Below are positions 1 through 11,737 of a stretch of DNA of 64,000 nt, in pieces. Both the position numbers and the translations under genes were made by a program. This DNA is from Ceratothoa steindachneri. Lineage: Eukaryota; Arthropoda; Malacostraca; Isopoda; Cymothoidae. Below the pieces are notes generated by a model, which saw only the letters and a list, made by a program, of their open reading frames with translations, was not told the origin of the DNA and made no database searches. Each line of letters starts with the position of its first letter. Within the stretch, counting starts at the first letter, position 1. Location of the stretch: NCBI GenBank assembly GCA_963969495.1, contig OZ018323.1, forward strand, positions 79,432,919 to 79,496,918. Direction: 5' to 3'.

Positions 1-779
1 AGGAACCTATACCACGACAGTGATAACATCTAAAAGTTCGAGGAAATTTCCTTTATTTTCAGTGTCCTCTTGCTCCCTGTGGCCTCGGAAAGGCAGGCCC
101 TGTCGCCCAAGAAATGCTGTGATCTTGAACAGGCATTTCACACGCTCCCAGTTCTCTTGAACCTGTATGAATAAAATGTTTATTTGGTCATTTCAACATT
201 CAAGATAAATACATATTTAAAAAAAAAACATCAAAACAATGTCAATTTAATTTTTACCCTATTAGGCCTACCTCATTCTATCTGTTGGCATCAATCTGAC
301 TTGCGATAGATTCCTTGCGTCCACTGCTCACAGCATGGAAGTTAGCCCACGCTATGGAAACATATTTATGCCTACTGCTTCCTTGGTGATTCCGTATGTT
401 TTTCATGTTCTTCCAGCACTTGTAACCGGTGTCTATGAAGACACGCTTCCCCTGCTTGTCATCCGCTACAGTTGATGTTGATCCAATATGACGGAAAAAC
501 TAATACCCTTTCAAAAATGATTGCTGCCAAAAGTGGGCTGGCTTGCACCTTAATGATAGCTAACGTAAAATAATTTCATAGACAACTACTAGCTAGTCTA
601 TAAGTTAACGTTACCAAACTTGCTAGCTCAGTGATAACGTTAGCATTAGCAGTATCGTGCGTTGTAGAAGTGGGCTCGCACGCCGCTTGTGGGGCATTAT
701 TATCCCCACCAGTCTGTGTCTTGTTCTTCTCACTGAAGAATTTATGCAAATAAATCTGACTCTGGTTGTTTCTTTTCAC
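1..779 (-). pseudogene. hAT transposase N-terminal fragment, TTF zinc-finger type
   Basis: Three blocks read in order on the minus strand. Residues from 779 down begin MKRNNQSQIYLHKFFSEK, the usual basic start of TTF-type hAT transposases. A block near 470-270 reads GKRVFIDTGYKCWKNM, then a Ser/His stretch (NHQGSSRHKYVS), matching the TTF zinc-finger region. A block near 165-1 reads FLGRQGLPFRGH followed by GNFLELLDV, a hallmark of the ZMYM/DUF4371-like hAT group. The AT-rich gaps between blocks may be introns or decay. The catalytic core would lie left of position 1, so the copy is cut by the window edge. The family assignment rests on motifs read by eye. The gene is not intact as seen, because stops separate the blocks. 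Confidence 0.6.
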
Positions 780-2877
780 TTTTAGTTTTTATGTAGCCAA
801 GGCTAATCTAGTATACAGTAGCTATGATGTTAGACTGCACTGCATGATCAACTGCCCGCTCTGTGAGCTCCGTCTCAGTCAGGGCGTGGGAACTGGAACA
901 TACCATTTTAGCAATATATGGGTAATACAAGTGTTGAGATACATATAATACCTTGTGAAATTGAGATCGTTTTGATATAATTTACATTTTGTAGTTATTC
1001 TATTTTCATTCAATCACAGAATTTTAACGTCATTTTAAGAATTAAGAACGTTTATGACTGAAAATTAAAAAATCGTGTGTGTTAAAACGAATCTTTACCG
1101 CTATATTTTATCAATATAGTTATAGACAACCCATGCATATGTTTTGGATGCCAGGTCTAAGCTGGCACGTGAGAAGGCCAGCGAGCCAATTTTTAATTTC
1201 CTCCGATTCGGGTACAATTCCGTATTTTAATGGTTGTAGGTAGATTCCAAATGAAGAGCAAAGAATGAGAAGATTTAAATTACCTCAATTTCTTGATGCG
1301 CGCGTGTAGCGACGCTTACCTATTTTCTAAAACCCCGGGGTTGGTAGTCTTCTAATCCATTATTGTAGCTTCACAAACTTAGCCTTCACGATTGGTAAAG
1401 GGGTCCTAATGTCAACGTGAACGGAGTATGAGGAAAAATGTTGTAAAAAACGGGTTTAAAAATACCACACTTAAGAAATATAAAATCAACCAGATCAAGA
1501 AAACTAAAATTTATCATTATAATGTCAGAAGGCGAAATGAAGGTCACTCAACCACTAGGCGTTAGTATACTCCTCCATGTGATGTCATGAAAATGACGTC
1601 CTTGCATTAAGTTTCCAATTTTTAATTTCTATCAATACTTTTTGCATTTATTTGTTATTCATTGAGATATGTTGAGTTAAACCACTCACGCATATGCATG
1701 TTAATTAATTTTTAGCGTGATAATGGCCATTTAAGAATAACAAAGCAGTGTTCGTCGGTTTTAGGCAATTTAATATATTTGAGGAGATTGTGGTTACAAT
1801 TTCAAATTTGAAATCAATCATGGTTACATTTTGTGTTTGGAATGAGAGTGACAAACAAGATTGTGAATGAATTCGGGGCTTAAAAGAAGTCCGCTGCCTG
1901 GCATTTCAGACCCTCTGGAATATTTTGAAATGATTTCATTATGAAGACAAAGGCGGACAGGACCAAACAGGCCTGGGCTCGAGGCATTCCTGAAGTAGGC
2001 AGGACTGCAACGTCATTGATATCCGCCAATGACTCATTCGGGACATTTCTTTAACAAAACATGAATGAATATAGGAGGTATAATCCAACAAGGAACAGAT
2101 ACACACACATGATCGTATACAGAGGGTTTCATATTCCGATCGTGCAAAATAAGGGTAGGAAACATACCTGATGCAATCTAGGCAGAAATACAACTAGCGC
2201 CCCCTTGCGGATATCAACATAAACAGGGTATGGAAAATGTTCTCTTATTTTAAAAATTAAGAGACGGGATGGGGGGTGGGGGCAAATACAGACGACAGAT
2301 TTTAAAAGGCAGAAGAGAAAGTGGTGAGTTAAGGGAAAATGAAAATGTGACTTGGGTACTAATGATGTTCCAAACATAATTAGTGCCCGGCTCATTTTAG
2401 ATGGACAGAGAAATTTCCTACATTTATTTTATAAAAGTTCACTTTACATTTTCGCCCCGGGACCTCGGGTGTGGCGGTTGCCACACCCAATTGACACCAC
2501 TGTTCATCGTATAATATAGCCTACTGTTGTTGTGCGTGTTCTGAGACAGTAACATTTTCGTCCCTTTTTGACCTCCTATCTAGCTAGCTCTTCCAGTGCA
2601 ATTCTCTGGTATGTCAGTGTAGCCTACCCGTTCCTGGTATGGTAGTTGTGCTGCTTTCTCCCTCTGTTTCTCACTTTGCTCTTTCCTAACAACAACACTA
2701 TCATCTTCGGCCTCTCGAGCAACTGATCTGACGTTTTCACTGTTCCCTCCTTCTGCAAAGCCAAACCAGAGATTCAAAAATCCATAGGAGATTCTTTATT
2801 ACTTAGAGATGGTTTACTCAATAACAATGCCATTCTAAAAAGTAGTCACAGGAAATGTCTCCTAAATTTCAAAATAT
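780..2877. other. No recognisable gene; AT-rich repeat debris
   Basis: About 2.1 kb with only short, uncorroborated reading frames on either strand and no protein motif I recognise. Around 2,455-2,510 the sequence contains a GC-rich stretch with a short inverted element (GGGTGTGGC... GCCACACCC) next to CAATTGACACCACTG, which looks like the end of another decayed transposon. I could not find its partner end. The rest is AT-rich and featureless. Confidence 0.5.
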
Positions 2878-2885
2878 GTAATAAT
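2878..2885. repeat. Target-site duplication, left (GTAATAAT)
   Basis: The 8-bp sequence GTAATAAT directly precedes the CGCGGTTGGC end of the hAT element and recurs exactly at 6,355-6,362 directly after the CCAACCCTG end. Eight base pairs is the standard hAT duplication length. Confidence 0.9.
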
Positions 2886-3359
2886 CGCGGTTGGCAATAA
2901 ACCCCCTCCAAAACCCCCCCCAATAAAACCCACCTAAAAAACCCCACTGGGTATTGTTTTTTTTGGTGGGGTTTATTGGATTTTAATGGATTTTTTACTT
3001 TTAGTTCAAAATTAATTGATAGCTAAATGTTCTTAAGAATTTTTATTTGTATTCTAGATTCATTTGTCATTAACTCTCCTTACTTTCTTCAGATGTTTTT
3101 AGTATTATTGATAGCTTCACAAATAGCTAATCTTTTGTTATTTAAAATGCTATTTGCAAGTGGTCATAAAAAAGACATTTGCTGACAGAAATTCAGTGAT
3201 ATAAAAGATGATAAAACAAGAGTATCATGCAATTTTGTTTTTCTAGAAAAGATTAGTAAAAGAAAATCGAAAGAATCAAGAAACACATGGCAAAATGCAA
3301 AATTAAGCAACAAGAAGAAAAAGCTAATCCAAGTAAAAAAAGACTGCTGCAGTAGAATG
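2886..3359 (+). repeat. Inverted partial copy of the hAT 5' end (outer arm)
   Basis: Read on the plus strand, this segment parallels the reverse complement of 5,890-6,354. Shared landmarks in the same order are the A/C-rich terminus, GATAGCTAAATGTTCTTAAGA, CTTACTTTCTTCAGAT, AAGTGGTC(G/A)TAAAA, GATGATAAAACAAGAGTATCATG and AAAATGCAAAATTAAGCAACAA. It carries indels and stops and is not coding. It ends abruptly where the internal CAGGATTGG terminus begins. Confidence 0.8.
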
Positions 3360-3647
3360 CAGGATTGGCATTAAAAAACCCACCCAAAAGAAAAACAATA
3401 AAGCTCATCTAAAAGAACCCACTGGGTATTTTTTTTTTAAATTACATATTCTTATAATTAATAAAACAGAAATGTAAAAAAATAGGTTTAATGATAACTA
3501 GAAAAATAATTTTCAAGTTTTTTAATTATATTCAAACTAATGTTTCCTTTTCATTAGTTTCAAGAAGTATTATCCTTTGCTGTTATACAGCATTAACTTA
3601 TTAAATCTAATTTGTTCTAGAACCTGATTTAGCATAATTGAAATTCT

Positions 3648-6137
3648 CAATTCCTCCTCAAATGCCTATAAATTTTCACTAATTTCTGTGCGTTTTTAGC
3701 ACTTAACCTATTCCTAACATCATTTCAAACCAGACCAAAAGTTGAGAAAATGCGCTCTATAAAGCCTGAGCTTGCTGGACAAGAATGGAGGTCTGAAAAG
3801 AATTAACAGAATCCATCAGGAAGCTTCTGGCTTGTTCCTTGACCTTGCTTTAATGCCTTCAAGCCAATTAATATCCACCATTTCTGAGGTGTTACTGTAC
3901 TGAGTATGTTAGTACTAAACATGTGCGCTGGGAAAATGTTAGTATCTCTCAGTTTGAAATTCATGAGTCCAGCCATGTATTTAGGGTGTCTATTTTGCAG
4001 CCATTCTTCAGCCTCATTCTCATGCTCTGCAGTAAGATGATTCTCTGACCCTGTAGAAAGAATATGAAACTTGAAATAATAGATGTCCTACAATTATTAT
4101 GTACTAATTTGCATTTTTCAATAACCTTTTAAAATTGAATTACATGTATGACAGTATGAGTAATGTATATCAAAAGTATTTAATTTTTTACCCATGTATC
4201 GAGGATCTGTCATGTATGCTAAGAAGTGAAATGGTTCCATGCCAGCTTTGAAGTGTGCTTTAATCGCTGTGCTATGCATTTGTAGTTCTTTATTTTTCAT
4301 TAATTCAATCCACTCATGGACAGCATCAAAAAGATGACAAGAGTCACTTTGTATCTTTGAAAAACATTAATATGTATTAATTTATAGCTAGATAGTTCTT
4401 GATGCATATTAATATTAAGCAGTGTAAACTTGATAATGATGAATATCTAAAAATTAGGCTGATGAGAGAGAATCTGTTTGACTAGAAGTAGCCATGTGTT
4501 TAATTTTACCTTATTTAGTGCTTTCTCAAACATTTGAAGTTGAGATAAAAGATTTGATGCTGCTCTTGAGATAGCAACATTGACAATGATTTTTGCAAGG
4601 TTAGCTGGAATTTCTTCACCATGTTCTTCTCTTATTTGTAAATAGAAAGCATAGTTTTCCTGTATGTTTCCAAACACTTTACTTGACTATTCTAGCGTGT
4701 GTCATTTGGTATTTGAGGTGCAACACCTCCCTTCTCCCTTAACCATCCCTGTCAAATTTAAAATACACAATGTATATTTCTTATTTGAAATCTTCAACTA
4801 ATTACTAATAACTATAAGGATTTGTGCTGCTATTCATTTGTAAAGATAGATGATTTAAAAAATTTAGTTAACCTTAATTATATATAATTTTTTGCATTTA
4901 GTGTACTCACATGAAGTTAATGTGTGTTCCTGAAACATTTCTGGACTTCTACAACATGCTTCATAATAGATGAGGTGCTGCTCTCTTTCTCAAGAAGGTT
5001 AATATAGTGTGCACTGCACCCATACGTTAACAGTTCAGGAAATTCTGTGTTGAGCAACTCCTTCATTCTGATCATTTTGTTTTCATTATCTGTACAAACA
5101 GCAAAAACCTGAAATCACAGATAAATGAAATGTTACTATATTTGTTGGAAAATATTGTATCCTAACATTTAAATAATCAATGTGTATTTAGGATTTAGCT
5201 ATCTAGTTGTCTTTAAGTTCATTAAATTTCAAAATATTGTAAAGTTGTTTTTATATAATATTTAAGAATGAAGTGTTGGTAATAAGAAAAAATAACAGTT
5301 GTCAATGATATTTAGGATAACTTATCACATACCTTTTGACCAAAATCATTTTTCACTTCATCTATGGCTGTTTTGATGAGCCCAGCACAATATTCTGATG
5401 TCTTTTTAGCAGAGCCAGCATCAGTTATTGAAAGCAAATAACTCCTTGTACATGTGTGAAGACTGTGTGCAATAATGGGATCATTAGACACACTGCTCCA
5501 ACCATCCTGCATAATTGTGAGAGTCTTTGTTTGTGGGTAAGAGTCACCAACTGATAGTTCTTGTTTAATTTCCTCAATGGTTTCAGCATATACGTTATCC
5601 AGTAGCTCTCCACCAAGCTTCTTTCTATTTGGTGGTTCAAAACCTGGTCTTATGAGTGAACAAAATTTTGAAATTCAGGACTTTCCGCAGCATTGAAAGG
5701 AATGTTTGCACTGAAAAAGAATCGTGCAAGTCCATTATCAATCTTTCCCTTCTGTTCTGAATCTGTTTTCACTACAAATGATCCCATTGTTTTCTGATCT
5801 TTAAGAGATTTGAAGGGTGTGGAAGAGGAAATACCAGATGAACATGCAGTAAATAATGTTGAAGCAAAGTTATGTCACTGGCATTACTCAATGAACTGCA
5901 AGGCCTTATTTTTGATATATCTACATCATATTGTACTTCAGCAGTCTCTTCACTTGGATTAGTTGTTTCTTCCTGTTGTTGCTTAATTTTGCATTTTTCT
6001 ATGTGCTTCTTGATTCTTTCAATTTTTTTACTAATCTTTTCTAGAAAAAATTTCCATGATACTCTTGTTTTATCATCCTTTATATCAATGACTTCCTGCC
6101 AGCAAGTGTCTCTTTTACGACCACTTCTAAATGGCAT
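3648..6137 (-). pseudogene. hAT transposase (BED finger, DUF659-like core), multi-exon or broken
   Basis: Blocks run in order from 6,137 downward. First comes a BED-like zinc-finger exon starting MPFRSGRKRDTCWQEV, with basic helices and a KKHIEKCK motif (6,137-5,772). Next is a DUF659-like core with QDGWSSVSNDPIIAH (about 5,520-5,470), then a CTDNENKMIRM plus YGCSAHYINLL block (about 5,100-4,990). A helical insertion domain follows (4,677-4,118). The C-terminal hAT dimerisation motif ends it: FIERIFSTFGLV, NRLSAKNAQKLVKIYRHL near 3,780-3,650. AT-rich non-coding gaps separate the blocks, so the gene either had several introns or is decayed; a stop after FGLV shows at least one disabling change. 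Such an enzyme would cut and paste the surrounding element in the nucleus. Confidence 0.75.
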
Positions 6138-6354
6138 TTTAATAATGAAATATTAAAGTTATCAGTAATATTAAATAAATCTGAAGAAAGTAAAGATAGT
6201 TAATGAAAAATGTAGAATACATATAGAAATATTCTTAAAAACATTTAGCTATTATTAAATTTCCAGCAAAAAGTAAAACACCCAATAAAACCCCCAAAAA
6301 ACCACATAAACCCACTGGGTTATTTTAAAAAACCCAAGGCTTTTTCCAACCCTG

Positions 6355-6362
6355 GTAATAAT
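6355..6362. repeat. Target-site duplication, right (GTAATAAT)
   Basis: Exact match to 2,878-2,885, immediately outside the right terminal repeat of the hAT element. Confidence 0.9.
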
Positions 6363-6879
6363 AGGCCTACTATCACTAACATTGGAATAACTCACCCGTG
6401 AGCGCTCACCCACTTAACGTGACCACTAAGACAACTACAATGCGGACTGCAGAGCCAAGCGCGCAGTGTTGCCAACTGGTAATGGAAGAAGCTCGCTACG
6501 AGTGGTTCAAAATAGCGTTAAAAACGCGCCAAATTCTACATTAATATATAAGTAATTAATGTTAAGTTATTTGTTGTACTTACCTTTATTAATGAATATG
6601 AGTATAATTCTGCTTAATCTTCATATGTATCTTCACTTTCATATTTTTGAAGGCTTCCAATTTTTTGTTAACAACATCCTTTGGAAGCTCATATTGGTAG
6701 CAACATTTTCCTTGCCTTTTAAAAAGTCCATACTTTATCGCAAGAATGCTATTTGTTGTAGAAAATTTCATTATATTTCTTAGTTTAGTTTAAACTACGC
6801 CGACTTGAATGAGGGAGAGAAAGAAACGTTAAAACGAATCTTGAAAGTTCTTCAAATGGATTTGGTCCTGCGGAATCTG

Positions 6880-8510
6880 TGTAATCAGTAACCTCATCCC
6901 CAAATTTCACAGTTTCACGTTCATTATTTGTTATTATTTTCCATTGAATTGTATGCAGTTGTCTCCATTGAAAATCACTTTGGGTTAAAACTTCAGAATC
7001 TGATATGAATAACTAGGCTAATGGAACAATTTCTCTTTTTATTTGATTCATACAGGCATTAATGATTAGTTCTGACATATTTTTTAAAACAGTGAAGTTA
7101 TCGGGCAAGTGCGTGCGTAGCTGTTCGATGAGGGCCAGCAAAAAGTTCGGCATCTTTCACGAATATTATTTTGTTCAGCTTCATCACCCATTTTTTTTAA
7201 TTTCCTTCTCAAAATCGTAGCCCAAATAAGGATTTGGGATTAAGGGATTAAGTATTATCTAAGATTAGTTTCTTCATTAATTTTAGTTCAAGGAATGATA
7301 ATTTTTGGAGTCAATGAATTTATTAGGTGATTCAATTCATTTAATAATTTTGGTGGGTTGCATCTTTCACTTTCAAATAGCTTGTTTGATCGGTGCACGT
7401 CATCAAGAATAGGCTTTAAGAATGACAGATAAACATAGTTTCGGTGATTGCTAAGCATAAAGTGCAAAAGTTCTGAGTTGTAACATCGCTCTTGTAATTT
7501 TGTAATTTCAAAATGAGTTTTTAATTCAAGTCACTGCTGATGGATGCGAGTAATAGCTACGAAAATTGACAACCATCTTGTCTGACTGCATTAAACTAAT
7601 TTTAGATGCAACTTATCATTATTGAGTGTGCAATAAATATCTTTATATTTACTCTGCCGAATGAAGGAATGAGAAAACCAGTTATAAGTTTCCTTGATAA
7701 GAAATTCTAAATGTCTAGGAAGTATATTACTGTCAGAATTAGAAACTGCAAGTTGGATAGAGTGACAAAAACATTAATGAGAATTAAATTTGGACTTTCG
7801 TTATTTAGTCTTGCGTAAGCGCCATTTTTTCTTCCAGCCATTACAGAAGCATTGTATGTACCGATGCCAACAAGATTTTTAATGTTTAACCCATTTTTCT
7901 TGACAGATGCTTTAATAGCTTCGCAAATACTTTCAGCATTGCATTCTTGTAGCTGAACCAAATCAAAGGTAGATACCACTATATCATGTTTTGCCTTAGA
8001 AAAATATCTAATAATTATGCCTAAGAGTTTTGTCGTTGATATGTCATTGCTTTCGTCTTTGATCAAACTGAAACTTTCATTTCTAATATCGTTCACTAAA
8101 TCTTCTCGCAAATGAGGAGCAAGAACATGGCATTGCATATAATAGCAGAACACTCGGTTCTCCGAAGTGTAATAAGATCTTTGCAGTTTTTACTATAAAA
8201 AAATCTTGCTTTACACAAATCGCTTAAATGATCTGAGAGATATTGCGCCGTGTGAAGCAATAAAGAGCGCAAGTAAAGCTTCAGTTTGCTTAACGGAATC
8301 ATATTCTACTTTAACAAATGAAAGAATATTACTTTTATGGCACTAAAGGGTTCTTAAGCAGTTTTTAAGTGCCTTTCAATATCAGACACTTTAGCGGAGA
8401 AAATGCACTTACAGTATTTGCATCGGCACTTTGAATTGTCACCTTCAACACGTTGCAACCAGTTTTTATAGTTATCACTATTCAACCATTCACTTCAAAT
8501 TTTTTTTACC
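6880..8510 (-). pseudogene. hAT transposase remnant (DUF4371-like core, C2H2-like finger)
   Basis: Near 8,500-8,350 a finger-like motif reads CRYCKCIFS...DIERHLKT. Then come EALLALFIASHGAISQI and a long core open over 148 codons (8,153-7,707). The core contains SLIKDESNDISTTKLLGIIIRYF and GIGTYNASVMAGRKNGAYARLNN, matching the ESTDIS and GxGTDNAxVMxGxxNGV motifs of this hAT group. C-terminal blocks continue to about 6,900 (TRWLSIFVAITRI, YVYLSFLKPILDDVHRSNKLFESE), with frameshifts and stops between them. The usual Asp in the GTDN motif is Tyr here, so the catalytic site is itself damaged. Presumed nuclear transposase of the surrounding element, now inactive. Confidence 0.7.
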
Positions 8511-8639
8511 ATATTTCTTTTCCATATTTAAAAGTTTTTAGATTTTTCTTTATTTTTCAACAGACAGAGTAGTTGTAAAAGAAAAGTTAGACCAAAAGGC
8601 GAAGCTGTAATTTACACCACCTACAGAAACGAGTTCACA

Positions 8640-9005
8640 ACCAAACTGACCTTGAACAAGTTCTGCTGACCAAAAGTCGCGTGCTCTCACTTATCTGATT
8701 TATGACCTTACGACCTTCGAAACTTTCAATAATTCCTGGACTGACCTTGGGGGTACCTTGAAAATTATATCATTTGATAGAGAATGTAAAACAACATAAG
8801 GGGTTTCAAATTTCATTAGAATTGACTGAATAATCATGATGTTATTTCCAAATAATTCTCGGGCTAATCTTGGGAGGACTTTGGCAATTATATCCTTCGA
8901 AAGAGAATGTAAAACAACATAAGAATTTCAAATTTCGTTAGAAGAAAAAGGCAAAACCGGTACCGACCGACCGACGTATTAAGATGTAGAGTCGTCCGCG
9001 ACTAA
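8640..9005 (+). repeat. Inverted-repeat arm, left
   Basis: Matches the reverse complement of 9,608-9,975. Shared landmarks are CTGACCAAAA(G/T)TCGCGTGCTCTCAC, AACTTTCAATAATT(C/A)C and a twice-repeated block ending ATGTAAAACAA(C/T)ATAAGGGTTTCAAATTTC. The arm ends in a TAGAGTCG(T/C)CCGCGACTA palindrome-like end. Within each arm the ~140-bp block is itself tandemly doubled. No coding capacity. Confidence 0.75.
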
Positions 9006-9607
9006 AAATGAAAAGGACAATCGCCGGAGGGCGGAAGCAGTGTCCAGCCAATCAGAAACTGATATAGAAGTATTACATAAAGCAGTTCAAATCATGTTCC
9101 AAACATAATCTGAACAGCTTTAAAACAACTTTTTCTGAGTGTTCCAGAGATCGTTGAAGAATAAAATAAGATAATTTTAAGTAAATGTGCATAAATATAA
9201 TAGTAAAATGTTAAACGCGTCAAAAAGGCATTAATTTTTTCTCTAAAGCCGCTCAAAAACGCGCCAGCGCTAATTGGAAAATTTTGAGCGTTAAATTAGA
9301 CAAAAAAGCTCCAAATTTAGCGCGTCTCGCGCACAGTTCACAACACTGTGGGCGCGTGTACGTTGTAAGCGAATGTATGGAAATGCTCTAGTCCAGCGCG
9401 TTACAAAATACACTTCAACACGTAACAGCACATATGAAATTATGTTGATAGAATGAATAATACAAAGAGATTGTGTTATGTAGCCCTCAAATTTACATTT
9501 ATTTCGGAGAAATTCGCATGAGAATTGCACTGATTTTGTTGTGTGACAGGCTGCTGCATCTCCCCCAAAGCGTTCCGCCGCATACCAGCTATTTTTAATC
9601 TCGTGCG

Positions 9608-9975
9608 AGTCTAGTCGCGGGCGACTCTACATCTCACTATGTTGGTCAGTCGGACCCCGTTTTGCTTTTTTGTAATAACATTGTAACTTTTAGGCCGATT
9701 CTGACGAAATTTGAAAACCTTATATTATTTGACATTCTCTTTCGAATGATCTACTTGATATACTTGTAAAAGTCCTCCCAAGGTTAGCTCAGGAATAATT
9801 TTGTTTTGGCAATAACATCATAACTATTCGGCCGATACTAACGAAATTTGAAACCCTTATATTGTTTTACATTCTCTTTCGAATAATCCGGTAATTATTG
9901 AAAGTTTTGAAGGTGCTAATGTCTTAAATCGGAATAGGTGAGAGCACGCGACATTTTGGTCAGCAAGTCTTGTTT
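9608..9975 (-). repeat. Inverted-repeat arm, right
   Basis: Partner of the arm at 8,640-9,005 in opposite orientation, with the CTAGTCGCGGGCGACTCTA end at its left. About 600 bp separates the arms, and the right end of the hAT element at 9,348 falls inside that spacer. The pair looks like a foldback or MITE-type repeat with two internal direct copies per arm; I do not recognise the family. Confidence 0.7.
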
Positions 9976-9984
9976 TCTTTTCGG

Positions 9985-10300
9985 AACGGCGTACCGGACT
10001 GTTTCGGCTTACTTTCAACACTGCGGGTAGACCATTGCAATAGTCAAAATCATTTTGTGGTACACTACTACATGACTCAACAGCTCCTCGGCCCAAGCCA
10101 TTGCAGCATTCCACAACCTTTGGCGGTTGACTATTACAGTGTCAACCTCCTTAGAATTAACTATTGCAGTAGTCAGCGCTCATTTTGGTCCTACCACTGC
10201 AACAATTCCTTGTGGTAGAGCATTGTATCAATTAGAAACCCCCTGTGGCAGACCATCTCAGTAGCAAGCAATACGTTGGAGCGGAACACTGTGGTAATTG
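9985..10300 (+). repeat. Degenerate tandem repeat (~45-55 bp unit)
   Basis: A recurring theme of the form TTGTGGTAGACCATTGCA(A/G)TAGTCAA appears at least five times with substitutions, for example ACCATTGCAATAGTCAAAAT, GACTATTACAGTGTCAAC, AACTATTGCAGTAGTCAGC and TTGTGGTAGAGCATTGTATCAATT. Units are irregular in length. The open frames across it on both strands are probably by-products of the repeat, not genes. Confidence 0.6.
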
Positions 10301-11689
10301 GCAACGTCGCCAGAGCTCATCGCCACGTTGCTCAGTCGGTAGGAAACCTCGACGCCGGCAATTTGCCTCCGCTGCCGCTAAGCTTCGTTCTGTCGGTGGC
10401 GCACAGGGAGAATAAAGCTTCCGCTTAAGCAGCATTAAATTAATCCTGATTTTTATAAACTTTGATCATAAGTTCTTTTTCTCCCGTACGCTTCGTTTCT
10501 CGAGCTGGCTACATTGTGGGGGCAAGACGCTGCGCTCTGTTGGGGATTATTACATCATTTCGTAAATAGGGAGGCTGGAAAACTGCACGAGGGATTTATA
10601 CGGAGGTAAAATAAAACGTGTAAATAAATAAGAGCACTTTGTCGCAACGCAGCCTATGCTCCAGTGAGTGCAGAACCTGACGTTTTTTTCCCGTTAAATT
10701 CGCTTCTAAGGCTATTTGTTTCCAAGCGTCCTCTTTTCAAGATCACCGTGGTCTCCACGGGGCTTCTAGGCAAATTAATTAGATTCCTACCAAGAACTAG
10801 GGGTGTAAGGGTACAGCTGCGCATGCATACGCTCACAACCAGAAGTATGTCCCTCTCTCACCCCATCTTGCTCTTGGTCATGTCTGTGGGGTGAATGAAG
10901 GGGCTTATGCCTAACTGTTTGTGTGCATGTACGTGTATCTTTAGCTAAGTTGGATCATTAATCCGGTGGCGTCACTTGAGTGTAGTAACTCAGTGACGTC
11001 CTTCCCCTTCTCCCGCGCCGCCGTCCGTCCCCATGGAGCTCTTCCCGTACAAGACCATACAGAATCATTAGTAATGTTTTTATGCTAATGTTATTCGTAA
11101 ATCATAACTTTCGTCTATCAATAACATCAGAGTTCATCTTAAGTGGTTCACTGTAGCGCCACTCTACCCCTGCCCTGGGTTGCGGGGGGTAGCTATATTG
11201 AGAAACGCTTAGGAAAAATGTTTGTGCCACCCCCTTTGATGGCGTCACCTGGTGCCCACCCCATCCGCACCTCCTAGTGGCGCTATTGCATTAATCATTA
11301 ACAGGAAAAAGGATTATAGTGAAAATCCTCGAGGGAAAATATAGACTTGGAGGGGCAGGGGGCAGGAGGAATTGAAAAGATGAGAGCAATAATAGTGAAA
11401 AAGATTGAGGATGACATGAACTGCTTTAGAAACTCCCGTCAAACACAGATTCTGGCGAGTGGAGATGAGTTCACTGCCATGAAGTTAGATACGAAGTCTT
11501 TGGGCGGAATGAAGTCACATTAATTTAAATAGAATAAAAAAACAAACCTACATAGAAACAAATTAATTAAAAAAAACTGTTTTAAAACATGAATTAACTG
11601 ATAATACATGACTTTTACTGGCATTATTTATATATGAAGGTATTACACAAATGTAAAAAGAGAATATTTATCTAGTTTCTCAAGCTACA
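10301..11689. other. No recognisable gene; mixed repeat remnants
   Basis: Short frames on both strands show no recognisable motif. Between about 10,970 and 11,290 there are GGCGTCAC-type GC-rich patches (GGTGGCGTCACTTGAG, TGATGGCGTCACCTGGTGCCCACCCC) that resemble the terminal regions of common DNA transposons, but I cannot pair the ends. From 11,500 to 11,690 the sequence is plain AT-rich. Confidence 0.45.
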
Positions 11690-11737
11690 CTACCAACCAC
11701 AGCACGCCTTTATTTCTATCACAATCTTGCCTAACTT

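Larger units (their letters stand above)
2886..6354 (-). mobile_element. hAT DNA transposon, composite, with perfect 8-bp TSD
   Basis: A 3,469-bp hAT element. The right end read inward is CAGGGTTGGAAAAAGCC and the left end is CGCGGTTGGCAATAAA; both continue into A/C-rich stretches carrying a CCCACTGGGT core. GTAATAAT is duplicated exactly on both sides. The transposase lies on the minus strand with its 5' end at the right. The left ~470 bp (2,886-3,359) is an inverted, diverged copy of the right ~465 bp, including the BED-finger exon. A second left-type terminus (CAGGATTGGCATTAAA with CCCACTGGGT) lies internally at 3,360-3,425. The native element therefore probably ended at 3,360, and an inverted partial copy was added outside it. 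The outer TSD says the whole composite moved as one unit. Confidence 0.85.
6464..9348 (-). mobile_element. Second hAT DNA transposon, decayed
   Basis: The left terminus CAGTGTTGCCAACTGG (6,464) is matched by the inverted right terminus ending ...GTTCACAACACTG at 9,348. Subterminal sequence on both sides carries AACGCGCC and GCGTTAAA motifs in inverted orientation. The flanking octamers are CAAGCGCG and TGGGCGCG, a 5-of-8 match that could be an eroded target duplication. A DUF4371-type transposase remnant lies inside on the minus strand. The right third (8,640-9,005) also holds one arm of an unrelated inverted repeat, so this copy has taken a later insertion or was assembled from pieces. Confidence 0.65.
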
